A stretch of DNA of 64,000 nt from Adiantum capillus-veneris (taxonomy: Eukaryota; Streptophyta; Polypodiopsida; Polypodiales; Pteridaceae): NCBI GenBank assembly GCA_014529385.2, contig CM043962.1, positions 52,471,905 through 52,535,904 of the forward strand, read 5' to 3'. This document shows positions 42,272 through 54,031 of this stretch, piece by piece. The notes beneath the pieces are model-generated. The model had not been told where the DNA came from. It did no database searches and was given only the letters and a program-made list of their open reading frames with translations. How positions within the stretch are numbered: the first letter of the stretch is position 1; the number at the start of each line of letters is the position of its first letter. Made by a program: the position numbers and the translations under genes.

Positions 42272-44088
42272 TATTGCTCAACCCAAGTGGAGAGGTGGTC
42301 ATGAAAGAGAAGGTCAATCTACCAGATTCAACTAGCAACAATGAAGCAGAATACGACACACTACTTCATGGTTTGAAGATGTGCATTGGCCAAGGTATAC
42401 AACGTCTCATGGTAAAAGGGGATGCACTTCTCATTGTGAAGCAAATTCTAGGTATTTGGGCTTGTAAGAATGAAAGGCTAAGGCAAAAGGTTCACGCCAT
42501 CCGTAAACTCTTCAATAAATTTGAAGAAGTACAATTGTATCATATTCCTAGGAAACAAAATGAAGATGCTGATTTGCTTGCCCAAAAAGCAGTTGCATGT
42601 GTTGAAGGTGAAGTGCAGGTTATCATGGCAGCAACAGTGATTAAGCAACCGAGGTACCAGGGGATGGAGTCATTGGCTCCCATTGTGAGATACATTTTAG
42701 AGGGCGAGTTTCCAGAGGGCTTCACAAAGGCTCAAAAGAGGAGGCTCATTAAGAAGGCGAGTTCATATTTGTTTTTGGAAGGTACCCTCTACCAAAGAGG
42801 AAAAGATCAAGTTTGCAGGAGAATACCGACAACCAAGGAGATTCCCGCCATTCTTGAAGGTTTGCATGAGGAAACATGTGGTGGTCATTTTGCACAGGAA
42901 CTCACTGCGAAAAAGATTTTGCTTGCTGGGTATGTTTGGCCAAGCTTGCACATTGATGTTTAACATTGGTGTAGAAGCTGCCACAATTGTCAGATTAATG
43001 GAAACAAGCGTCTATTACATGGTCCACGTCAGTTAGTCCTTACAAATGGTCCGTTTGAAAAATGGGGCATTGATGCTATGGGTCCATTGCCCAGGACTAA
43101 AAATGGAAAATTGTATATCTTGGTGGCCATAGACTACATGACTAGGTGGGTAGAAGCTCAAAGTGTGGCAAGAGTGAATGAGAGGACAGTTAGCAAGTTT
43201 GTGTACAGTCACATTTGTTGCACATTTGGCACACCTTTGGAGATCGTTTCTGATAATGGTCCAGGATTTAGGAAGGGATTGCTCACAGAAGTTTGTAATG
43301 AGCTTCACATTCTACATCGGCATAGCACACCCTACTATCCTCAATCAAATGGTTTGGTAGAAAAGGCTAATGGCATCATTGCAGGAATCATCCGAAAGAT
43401 GGTAAAGAACGAGACAAAGCTATGGGATGACTTCTTGGATGGAGCCTTGTGGGCATATCGAACCACATATAGGGAAGCCACGGATTTCACACCATTTCAC
43501 TTGGTCTATGGTCAAGAGGCTTTGCAGCCTATCGAGCTCAACATTCCAACAATGCGGCTTCATGGCAAAGGTGCACAAGATGATCAAGAGGTATGGATGG
43601 ATCGACTTCTTACGTTAGTGGAGCTTGAGTGGAAAACAGAAGCAGCTTACGAGTGCTACAAGAGGAAAGCCACACAAGCGAAAGAAAAGCTCGACAAGAA
43701 AGTGAAGGACAAAGGCATCAAGGAAGGAGAGCTTGTGCTAAGGTATGACAATCGACTCGATAATCGTTTTGATGCCAAATTTGAAAGCAGATGGTAGGGG
43801 CCATACATAGTTAAGAAGGCTTTAAATTCAAGTTACTATCAGCTTATGGACTTGAATGGGAAAGAGCACTCTAGGAAGGTAAACGGGTATTGCTTGAAGC
43901 TTTATTTGAGTCGCCTTCTACCGAAGGATCTACCAAAGATCTGTCAAAAGGCCCCTGTCTCATGTAAGTATTGTTACATGAAGCATGAGTGTAACTCAAG
44001 CCAAAATTCCAAGGGGCCAAACAATGAAGAGCTTGTCAAGGACTCTGAAGCACTCTCTTTGGAAAAGATGCTCTATGATGGTACATGA
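42248..44088 (+). pseudogene. Ty3-2 second (archaeal-type) RNase H and integrase
   Basis: A frameshift at about 42240-42255 joins the previous frame (LFDE, carrying the first Asp) to this one. The second RNase H has SNNEAEYDTLLHGLKM (Glu), VKGDALLIVKQI (Asp) and HIPRKQNEDADLLA (Asp). Integrase follows: zinc finger HEETCGGHF...CRSCHNC (42865-43000), WGIDAMGPLP (D), VSDNGPGFRKG (D), QSNGLVEKANG (E), and a C-end GPYIVKKALNSSYYQL. Stops are TAA 42961 and TAG 43795. The tail 43846-44088 is short and Cys/Lys-containing. Two RNase H domains place the element in the Tat lineage. Confidence 0.9.
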
Positions 44089-44100
44089 ATATACCATCAT

Positions 44101-44116
44101 CCTGGGGGAGGGCTAA
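44101..44116 (+). other. Ty3-2 polypurine tract
   Basis: CCTGGGGGAGGGCTAA precedes the 3' LTR start TGATAGCC. The non-autonomous element has a similar GGGGGTTGGGCAA before TGACGG at 59992. Confidence 0.8.
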
Positions 44117-46355
44117 TGATAGCCGTTTTTTGGCTCTCCGTAATTGGCATAGTAAGTTACCTCACCCTACCAAAATCACCCAAACACTGTGGATATCCCT
44201 ACCATTTCACTGTACATAGCCGTGTGTGCGTTAGAATCTTTACCTATATTTTAAAAAAAAATAAAAAAATAAAAATTCTCAGCTAGCTACTTACTTGGCT
44301 AGGTGAACCAAAAAAATAGAAAATATTACGGCCCATTTTGTGTAATTATCTTATTTTATAAGGGCCTATTAGAGGGGTTTCTATTTCTTTATTTATGTAA
44401 ATATTTACATTAGGTGTGTGTATTACTAGACCTGAGTATATCTTCTTTTCTTATCCATATTATTATTATTGTTTTATTTCCTTCAATCACCGTGTAAAAA
44501 TAAAACCCTATGCCTTCACATTTCTATCCATATCCCGTGAAAATCCATTAAAAACAACTTCTACTACTTAGTCAATCTTTTCTTTAGATAAATATATCTT
44601 TTTTCTCTCCTAACAAAATCAAATGAGGGTCCCCTTAATTGATTCTCTTTTATTTTTATATCCTTTATTTTTCATATCTTTTAGGATTTTATATTATCAT
44701 AAATTCCATACACTAGCTTGTTTTTTTCCCATCATGTGTATATGTTATATTCATAAATAATCTCCTCCATGCAAGTGTCCACATGAAATTGAGTCCCCTT
44801 AGGTCATGCTAGGGTGTGTTGAGAGCCCACTCTTGGAGCTATAAGGAAAACCCATCACAAGGGACCCACATCAAAGACTTGGGAAAGGCAGAAATTACAT
44901 GTTTTGGCTCAATTTTTGGCGCTTCTTTCCAATCCGAATCTCACTAGGTCATCAAAAGAGAAAAGTTAGATCATGATTTCAACAATGCGCTCAAAAGTTT
45001 TCAGAATTTTTGGAGCTAAGGAACGGGAGGTATGAGTTGTTTTGTGGACCCTATTCTGTCAACTTTTTTCCTCATAAAGCACCCTAAATCTTCTCTTGCC
45101 TTTCCACACTTCCACACACACACACACTCATCCATCTCTATCCCTCACTCAAACCTACAATTTCCATGGCTTCTCCAACCCTCTTCACCATTACCCTTCT
45201 CTCTCATCCCTATAGTTCTTTTATGAACCTCTACATATATACACCCTCTCCATGTCTCTCTCTATTGCTTCTATGTTACAATTTCATTTACCTCTCCTAA
45301 AAATATCTAAAATTCAGCATCTTAACCATGCTAACTTCTGCAAATTGAGGATTTTTCATCAACAAATCCTCTTTTTCATCGTGGTGGTCAACCGTGGCGG
45401 CGGCGTAAAGAAGCGAAGAAGACCAGCAGTCATTTTTCCCACAATCTACACAAGGGTGAGTTCAAGCTTCTTCAAAGCTTCACCATCTCAATGATTCTCT
45501 TTTAATTCACCCCTCTTCCTTCATCAAATCAACTCATTCTACCCATTGTAAATGTATCACTAACAATTCTAGTGATTATTACCACTAACAACTAACTTCT
45601 CTTGTAAAAATGCACCCACACTATCAACATATGGAGTAGGCAACCCCACAAGTAAACCAAATTCACTCACTCCCATGGAAGCTTCTCTCCTTTCACCACA
45701 TCAATAATTCTCTTACTTGAGCCCACATCCATGTGACTCAAGAGATAAGAGAGACCCCACTCTCATTTGAAATTCATAAAAAATCTTAATCCTTGATCTT
45801 TCCTAATAAAATTGATTAGGCTTAATCCTAATCAAAGCTTCTAAAAACCTATAAATAGAACCCATTCCTCCTTGTAAAGGATATCGATATACCATTGCAC
45901 ACTAGATTGAGCGTAGCACACGCCAGTTCTATCTTGGTTGTAAAGAGAGAGTAAGCTCTCTATACACCATCACTTTGGTGCATAGAAAAGCTTGAGCTAG
46001 TTTGAGTGAGTGCGAGTAGAAGATATTCTTCCTACCATTGTTGTATCTACCCCAACATCAATGAATTGGTAGTTTTGGGTGCAATTCATGTCCAAAGGCT
46101 CACGCTTCTCCTCCAATTTGGCTTGGAAAACTCATTCAGCTTCATAAGGTGACTTGTTTCATTGAAGGTTGTTGTTTTGTTGCTTGTGATTCATTGGCTA
46201 TTGTTTGGCTACCATTGTAATAGGGTGGATGGTGAGAGGGCTCCCATAACCCTAAGACAATGTGCTAGTGATGCTATTACCAAATCTTGTCACTTGATTG
46301 CGCAAACTCTAAGTTCCTTCTTGTGCAAAATATAAAGTTGAAGCTAAGTTGTACA

Positions 46356-46403
<48 letters not shown>

Positions 46404-46660
46404 TTAGTGTGTGAGAGTGTTCCATTGGTGTTAGGGTTAGTGTAAATTCCTTGCTTGTTTGTGGGTTGCTCTAACGATTCTCCTCTTTTGCGTCCTAGTT
46501 CGCTCTTAAACTAGGTGGTGCTCCTTGTGTAGTTGGGTTTTGGCTATGGATTTGCTGTTTTGGTTTGTGTTGTGTTGTGCCCTAGCCCCATTGAGCAGCA
46601 CGGGAGCCTTGAAGGGTGTCTAGAGGTTGATCTTCTTGTTGCCTGCCCCGGACCGCCTCA
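44117..46660 (+). repeat. Ty3-2 3' LTR (2.54 kb)
   Basis: TGATAGCCG...GACCGCCTCA, TATA box at 45850-45857, and a (CT)n tract at about 46360-46399 that is longer than in the 5' copy. Confidence 0.95.
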
Positions 46661-47567
46661 ATGTGTAAATGGCTATACACCTTAATCCAATAGCTGGTGT
46701 CGTTGACATTGGCATACAAATTTGTGAAAGCATTGCCAAAGCCTAAGTTCTTGCATGTATTTTGATACCCAATGCAATGGGGGTGTCTGCCCTATAAGAA
46801 AGAATCATCACATGTGCTCAAAGGGTATTGAAAAAACCCCTAAACTTACATGCTACTGCAGTAATAAAACAACCCTTTTTCTTGAAAAATACAAAACTCA
46901 ATAACAAATCTCTTTTGTAAATGTAGTTCTTCTATTTTTCTTTTAAAAAATCCCAGTAACAAACCTCTCATATTGAATTCACATGGTATACTTACATATT
47001 TGGAGGTGGAACCCCCCCCCCCCCCCAATGGAGATAATCAACATCATCATGTCCAAGAATTGGCATCCATGCTGACATTTCTATGTCAAGGAAAATTTAA
47101 GGGGCAAGTTAGAGCCAAATTTGGATGCAACCCTTAGGATACATTGATTTTAAGAAATGTCCAGATGAGGTAGCTATGAGTTGTTTCCATAAAATGTGAA
47201 ATGAGGACTTCACTTTGTATGCAATCACCGATGCTTGCATCTCAGGTTGCAATCTCTTTGGCTGCATTGATCACAAGATGTATGTAGCACAAGGATGAGG
47301 AAGCTCTTATTAAGCATTGATTGGGAAAAATTTCATCCAATGCAATGAGGGCTTCTCTTAAGATGAAATTACCGATGCTTTCATCTCGGGTTGCACTCTC
47401 TTGGGATGCTTAGATTGTAGGATATGTCTCTCTCCTCCACCACCACTTCTTCTTCTTCTTCTCTCTCTCTCTCTCTCTCCCCCCCCCCCCCCCCCCCCCA
47501 ATCGCTTCTTCTTCTTCTTCTTCTTTGTTGCCACCTACACACTTCTTCTCCTCTCTCTCTCTCTCTC

Positions 47568-47605
<38 letters not shown>

Positions 47606-48840
47606 ATCACTTTTTCTTCTTCTTCTTCTTTGTTGCCACTGTAGGTGGCACTACTGCTTGGGAGTCTCACTCATATTTATGTGTAGGATTGCACATGCCA
47701 TATAATAGGGATATTCATGTGCAAGGTTTGGAGGCCATGCTTGGACATACCTTTGTTAAGGAAAATTCAAGGGACAATTTTGAGCCAATTTCTCATGTTT
47801 TAAGAGATGTTGGACACCCGTTCCCCGTGTCCAAGCCAAGCCTCGACAAGAACTTTTTATATCAACTCATATATAGGGGCGAGATAGACACATTGGAATT
47901 TATGTTAGAGAGTTAAATATGTAGTGTTAACCTGTGAAAAACTCATTGTACCATAGCCATATCTAAGGGCAAAATAGACACCTTCACAATTATGTTAGAG
48001 AGTTGATATCTAGTCCCAATATAGGTAGCAACTCAAGTACCCTTGCAACTGTGTTAGATAAGGTAGGCAATTAGGAGTATATCAACAGACCATGCTAATG
48101 GTTGACATCGTGTGACTTTATGCAAGAAGAAATTTTCTTACAATATCACTATGGAAGTTTTCTATTCTTCTTAAATCTTCATTCTCCTCAAACTTTTATT
48201 ACTTGCTAATGCCTCTACATACAAAGGGCTCTGCTTGAGCATGCATTGCCCAAGGTTGCCTCCATGCCGATGATGCACACCTCTAAATGCTTGCAAGAAA
48301 ATCAGGTTATTGTTCTTAGAAGAACATGTTGTTGGCATAGTATCCAATGATGTTACGTGTTCACTATTTCCTTTGTATCAATTCCTTTTGTCACCCTTTT
48401 CAGCTTCTTGCATCTATGTGCTTGTGATGGTCAAATCCATCTTTGGAGACGAATTAGTGGATGACATGCAATAAGTTTATCAACCAAGTATACTGGAATT
48501 TTCAAGTCATGGATGTCATGCCATATATTTGTTAGTTATTAAACTAGAAATTTCCGATACAACTAAAATGCACTTTAAACTCCTTCTACTATGGAAAACT
48601 CTTGGGTCAAAACTATGCAATAACCTTTTGATATGGCATGTGATATTGTGGTTCAAGTTCTTTCATGTTCCGATTCAAGTTATTTGAGTAGTGACCAACC
48701 CATATGGGTGAATTTGAAAGGGACATATAAGCACAAACATATATCTTTGTAAATCGGATGAGTGTGCTAAGCTGCTAACAACATTGGAAATGATTTTGGA
48801 AAAAAGTCTCATAAAATGTCGAGAACACGATATGAATGAT
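46661..48840. other. Old debris with possible PPR-like remnants and pyrimidine runs
   Basis: No intact gene. Around 47150-47420 the plus strand reads MSCFHKM, then DEITDAFISGC and LGCLD, which recalls plant PPR repeats (xxxCFxxM, PDEITFxxxLxAC, GxLD). The match is weak and interrupted by stops. Pyrimidine and C runs occupy 47459-47605, and a 17-C run lies at about 47011-47026. The frames reading through the C and CT runs are artefacts. Confidence 0.35.
47459..47605. repeat. Compound (TTC)n/(CT)n/(C)n low-complexity block, duplicated
   Basis: The order CTTCTTCTTC - CTCTCTCT - CCCCCC - TTCTTCTTC - TTTGTTGCCAC occurs twice (about 47440-47530 and 47540-47640), the second with a C-run of over 30. 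Such runs are prone to sequencing or assembly error. Confidence 0.8.
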
Positions 48841-48878
48841 CTACCTTATTTAGGAGGCCGTCGTGAGACTATAAAAAA

Positions 48879-49812
48879 TAAAAGAGGTAGATGTTATAAT
48901 CATAGACAAGCTATCGATGGTTACACAAACGACTATTGACCTTGTTGTAAGAAAAATTATCAACGTAAGAAGCAGTACACTGGGAGATCCTTTTAGCAAC
49001 AAATGTGTTGTCTTGCTTGGTGACCTAGCCCAAACACCTCCATTTGTAATTATGCACAGGAACTTTGTTACACATGTCATATCACAAGCTCAGCCCATTG
49101 GCCGCATAACGCAACTTTCTACAAGATGTCATGCTCTATAAGACGTCACGAACCATGAATTGCTTGAGTGTTTGACCATTATTTGTGAAAGAAAACCAAC
49201 CATACATGATATTGATCATACCTTAGGTGCATATATTATAGATGAAGTGTACATACATGACTACATCAACTCCACTATGGTAATTTGTACTCATAGATTA
49301 GACATTCATTTTGACAACATTTTGTCTTGAATAAGTTGTACATTGAAACTAACATTACGCGGATGCAGATGAAGATAAATACGAGAGACAACAAGGTACT
49401 TCAAGAATGGCTCTTAGACCCTAAGTTCAATGAGCTAGACTCAATCGTAATTGGTACGCGTTGCATGGTCACTGAGAACATTGACTTGACAATGGGTTCA
49501 ACAAACGATGCAGCATGCTGCACTGTCAACGGGATAACACAGAATTCAGAAGGTCAAGCGACATGTATCATTGACCTCATTCATTCCACAAGAAAAAAGA
49601 TGTCGCTTCATAGAACAAAGCATAAGCAAACTGTGGTGAATGGAACATGGTACCATAGATCTGCATTCCCCTTGACACTTGCATACACCATGACTGGACA
49701 TAAGGCACAAGGTGCAACAATTTCCATCAAAGTTCTTCTAGTCTTTAGACACATTTGCAACATACCTTGCCTATGCCATGTTGTCACAAATCACAGACTG
49801 TCAAAACTTTAA
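48879..49812 (+). pseudogene. PIF1-like helicase fragment
   Basis: From 48892, EVDVIIIDKLSMVTQTTIDL matches the Walker B block of PIF1 helicases (I-I-D-E-x-S-M-V), with Glu changed to Lys. CVVLLGDLAQTPPFV (49003-49047) is the GDFxQLPPV motif. After stops, 49327-49812 gives GTRCMVTENIDLTMGSTND and FPLTLAYTMTGHKAQGATIS, the C-terminal motifs. Walker A is absent. PIF1-like genes occur as host helicases and as the helicase of Helitrons; no Rep domain or Helitron end is visible, so the origin is open. Multiple stops show it is dead. Confidence 0.75.
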
Positions 49813-50380
49813 CCTCTATTGTTGTGACCACATACTCTACTTTTTCAGACCCTTCTACTATTGATTTCTCACTATAGAATCTAATCACATCACCATTGTA
49901 AGAAGCATATACATCCAAAAAAATGAGCAACTCAAAGGTATACTAGTGTATAAAATGTAACACATGATGTTTCTTCAATGCATACCAACGTACATACTTA
50001 TAATATTTGGATATCCTTGGAGAGACTTCTTGACCTTTTCAAGAAAAATATATCTCAAAGAAATAGTCCAAGGTTTAGCGACAAGAGTATTCGCCCAAGA
50101 AGAAAACGCAACTGCTTAACATGGCAAGTTGCCACCAAACCACTTACATTAAGGTTTTTTGAAAATGTGATTATTCATAAATAGATCCATAGAAAAACAC
50201 TATCAAAACAAAAACACGAGCATTAGAAGAGCAACATGTTAGTTCTACACACATATCAATATAATTGTAATGTTTTTTGTATCGCTGCTTGACTACCTAG
50301 AGCATACCACCTAAAATATTCCTTTATTCTTTGTAAGCCTGATCATAGAGATCATCAACAAGTTAAATATAGAAATCGAC
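49813..50380. other. Non-coding spacer
   Basis: AT-rich sequence after the helicase fragment. I see no coding signal or repeat structure on either strand. Confidence 0.4.
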
Positions 50381-50625
50381 ATGCTCGAGTATATCATATA
50401 TTGGGGTAAAGGTGTCATGTGCCTTGCCCCAAGATGGACGTCTAGTGTCCATGGCCCACTGACCTCGCCAGCCCAGTCACTTATTCTTTATATACATAGA
50501 AGAATAAGGAGTGAGCGTTACTTCTTGCCACTCTGTCCCGCCCACATCATGTGTTCTCTTTCTCTCTCCTACTCCCTCTTTGCACACGCACCGCATTTGC
50601 ACATCCCTTTAACTGGTATCAAAGC
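50381..50625 (+). repeat. Possible copia LTR end with primer-binding site
   Basis: TGGTATCAAAGC at 50614-50625 differs by one base from the initiator tRNA-Met primer site. Upstream is a TATA-like TATATACATAG (about 50490) and a pyrimidine-rich stretch typical of copia LTRs. The left LTR border is not identified, and no right LTR is seen. Confidence 0.5.
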
Positions 50626-51855
50626 GCATGACGATCGCAAGGAGCATGACAAAGTCGAGATGGTAGCTTGGGTGGTGGAGAGATCAAGAAACCTTGGAAG
50701 CTTTGTGAGAACACAATGGGATCTTGTGAGCTCAAGCAAGAGTGATGTATGCTCTTGTGGAAGCTTAGAAGACAATGTGAAAGATAGTGTGTATGTGAAG
50801 GTGATGTCCTATAAACTATGTACACAACAACAATGTTTGCAGATCAACATTCTCCTTATGAAATACAGATCTAATTTTTTTTTCCTTAACTCCCCTCTAT
50901 TTTGACACCGTCTACAACTTTGCAAAAGAAACTCTTTGCAAATTCCTCACCATTTTGTTGGTATTCAGTGTAGACTATTTGTTTACAAGAAATTTCAGGT
51001 TTGAGTGCACAACATGTGCTCAAAGTTAGGTACATAAAATTTGAGGTTGAAGATATAATTTAAGCTTGTGCAAACCTTGAGGTTTGAGGTTTTTTGGTAG
51101 ATTTAGGTAACAAAGTAAGGAGTCGTTTACACACCCTCGCAACGGTCTCTTGAGAGATGCGGTTTCTTGAGGACACACTTGCTCTGAGATGAAGTCTTCC
51201 GCATTGGCAATACATGTGGAGCTTCTTTCACAGGTTTTGACATACAGATTGCTTCTAAACTCATCTACTTGGCATGCATTTCTGTTTTCTGACATAAATA
51301 TACTTGTGCCCTTCTCTGATGTTTCAAAGATTTTTTAGCAGTCATTCTGATATGGTATTGATGTATGGTCTTTGCGGTTTTTGAGAGAGTTCGTTCTATA
51401 ATCTGTATACGTAGCCTCATTGCGGGACATTTTGGCATTGATTCAATGCTTTGGTTCATAATCATTGGTGGCAATTTGCATATGGTTTTGGCGCTTGTTT
51501 ATGCACGGACACTTCGTCGATGTAGAGTGCAGACTGCCATTGTATGTGACATTGTGGAGCCATTTCTGATATTTTAAATCATTGACATTGAGTAATGTTT
51601 ACCAGTTTATGACACCGAGTTCTTTTTCGGAGATTGTTATGGCGAAGGTTTACTCCTACTTTGTCATACTTTTGGTTTCACACATTTTTGGTCATCTTTT
51701 AGTGGTCGAGATAATCTTCCACTTTGGCATCTTAGATGCGGTTTTATGGTTGAGGTTTGAGTTGAGTTTATGCTCTTCATGTACGATGATGTGACATTCC
51801 CTTTAGTATTCCTCGTGCTTATCTATCTTTGAAAGGTGGCACTTCTCCTCGTTAA

Positions 51856-52150
51856 TTTCTAGATGAGGATGCAATTTTTCATGTCACATCACATCGTGAG
51901 TGGTTTAGCACTTTCTCTAGTGGGAGCTTTAGTCATGTGCACTTGACCGATGGTTTGGTGTTTGACAATGTAGATATAGGAGATGTTTGCTTTTGATTAC
52001 CTAATGATGCATCCTATACGCTATGGCATGTGCACATAGTTTAATCTCAATGAGAGAGTTAGCAGACTCTGGGTATCATATATTACTTAGAGAGCAATCT
52101 TTCTAGATGCATGCGGATCAATAGTGATTTGACAGGGGAGCCCATATCTA
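51856..52150 (+). pseudogene. Ty1/copia protease fragment (Copia-2)
   Basis: FLDEDAIFHVTSHREWFSTF (51856-51915) is followed by SGSFSHVHLTDGLVFDNV and IGDVCF, then YTLWHVHIV. This is the copia protease pattern W-I-L-D-S-G-A-T-x-H-V-T, with the active site changed to D-E-D-A. It probably belongs with the primer site at 50614. Stops are present and the rest of pol is missing. The spacer 50626-51855 holds no recognisable gag. Confidence 0.7.
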
Positions 52151-52780
52151 CTTGACATATTCTATGCATGCTAAGTTGCATTGTACGTTATACGGTGTAT
52201 GTATAATACGCTTTAAATGGGCGTATTATATGACACCTATCTTTATTTGGCTGTATTATTCAGTGCCACATCAACAAAAACACCGTATCGTATAATTTCT
52301 TAGAATTTCAATTGAAATAAATATTTTGATCAAATTATTGGCCTCTATATACCGTGAAAATGGACTGTTTTTCTCATTCTATTGATCTTTCTTCCCCCTT
52401 TTCTCATCTATAGGTGAGCTTTACAACATCAAAAAAGAATTAAAAAACCCATTTTAAATTTAGTTATATAGGTTTTTTAGTAAAAATTTAGAGCTTATGA
52501 TAAAAAGTTAAATTAGATAAATATAGTTATTTTAAGGCTTTGGAATTTTGAGTTTAGTCTTTATTTGCTCTGTGTGAAGTATATCGTATACTGGGAGGTA
52601 AATTAAGTAAAGTGGTTAGAGATTACTTGCCTTGTGTAGAGGAAACTCACAATTGAAAGTGATTTAAGATAGTTAAAGAGAGAAATTATTTGCTTTGTGT
52701 TGAACTATGTTCACACTTAGAAGTAACTTAGTGTGCCATCTGGGAATTTTACAGCCTCAACAAGGTTTGTATGCATTCTA
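52150..52780. other. Non-coding spacer
   Basis: AT-rich. A short inverted arrangement around GTATAC/TATACGG near 52190-52290 is noted, with nothing coding. Confidence 0.35.
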
Positions 52781-53200
52781 TGCAGCTTGAGAAGTTTAAA
52801 GGAATTTACGGCTCATCAAACAGAGTCTGAGGTGATGAGATGATAAGGCTTGAAGCCGGTGATAGTTGCTGACACTGTTGAGCTAGATAAATATTTGGCA
52901 CTATTCAAGACCTTGATACGAGCAAAAAAACTCATGATGAGATTGCTCATCATGAGCTCTGGGTTATTTTCACCGAGTGAAAAGGGAATGCCTTTCGGCG
53001 AATGCAATCACCTATAGTTGCATCTTGAAAGCGTATGGCACTAAGAAGCTGATATGAGCAACAAAATTCACGAGAATATTATCATTAAAAATGCCAAATG
53101 TTGTGCTTGATGCTTTGGCCGGCATGTATGCCAAATGTGGTTAGCAGCAATAGGGAGTGCCAGGCATTGCCTTGGCCAGCATGTGTACCAATTGTGGTTC
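52780..53200 (+). pseudogene. PPR (pentatricopeptide repeat) protein pseudogene fragment
   Basis: Plus-strand pieces in changing frames read THDEIAHHELWV (about 52935-52970), AITYSCILKAYGTKKLI (about 53003-53053) and PNVVLDALAGMYAKCG (about 53090-53140), then LASMCTNCGSH. These match the plant PPR pattern ITxxCILKACG / GKxIHDEI / NVVLGxALVDMYAKCG. PPR proteins bind organellar RNAs. Several stops and shifts make this a remnant of two or three repeats. Confidence 0.65.
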
Positions 53201-53980
53201 CCATTGAGGGCAATGACCCAAAAAGCAATGGCCAATGGCCGCAAAAAGGGATAGGCTCAAAGGCCGCCCAAAGTTAAGGGAGTTACTGGCCGCCCACCAA
53301 TTTAATGGCCGCCCATCACCATGTGGCCACCCAAGGAGTGTGAAGGGGAAGAAAAAAAGAGATGGATGGTGTGAACAAAGCTGCGAGCATTGCAAGACGG
53401 GAAAAAGCTTGTGTGAGGCTTTGTGGAGCTCGGTTGTCTTCGACCATGCAATAGTAGTTGAAAAGCTTCACAAGCTGCACCTTTTTGGCCCAAGCTTCGG
53501 TAAGTTTTGCGCCGCTCCACAGCCCGGGCTACCACGTCATCAAGGATTGATTTTTATGCTCCCTAGAAACGACGATGCTGTCGTTGCTAAGGGAGGGGGG
53601 GAAGTTAATATTACAAGGGGTTATATATAGTGAAAAATGGCAATGAACGTAGGGGAGGGAAGAGTATTGTGGTGATTGAAGAGGGAATAAGGGGAAACGG
53701 GCTCTCGAGCTTGAAGAAGGAAGAGGACTCGCGTTGCATGAGCAACGAGGAGAATCTTGTGCTCTCTCATGCTTGAGCAAGGAAAAGAACACTTGATCTT
53801 TCTCTTTCTCGGACAAGCAAGGGGGAGAAGCTCCCGCTCTCTTGTGCTTTAGCAAGGAAGAAGGGTATAGCTTGAGAAGATGAGGGAGAAGGTTAGGCAA
53901 GGAGGAGAGTTCAAGGCTCTCGAGGGGGAGAGCGCGAACAAGGAGGGCATGCATGAAGGGAGTTGGAGAGGAGGAAGAAG

Positions 53981-54031
<51 letters not shown>

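Larger units (their letters stand above)
35664..46660 (+). mobile_element. Tat-like Ty3/gypsy LTR retrotransposon (Ty3-2), about 11 kb
   Basis: Long direct LTRs (35664-38196 and 44117-46660) are highly similar by eye, differing in a few substitutions, a GAAGAA indel, an 8-bp indel and the length of a (CT)n tract. A 4-bp match ATGT flanks it (35660-35663 and 46661-46664); five is usual. The interior encodes gag, protease-like, RT, RNase H, a second RNase H and integrase, which is the Tat-group layout. It is clearly younger than Ty3-1 by LTR similarity, yet carries seven in-frame stops and one frameshift, so it is dead. It interrupts the region holding the minus-strand Ty3 wreck. Confidence 0.95.

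Noticed and set aside
47401-47916. Open frame of 171 codons rich in Pro, Ser and Leu
   Set aside because: It is mostly the translation of (CT)n, (C)n and (TTC)n runs; open frames exist on the other strand too. Not a gene.
53235-53630. 131-codon open frame starting MAAKRDRLKGRPK
   Set aside because: It is driven by repeats of GGCCGCCCA, shows no domain, and runs over the tail of the PPR pseudogene. Composition is not convincing.
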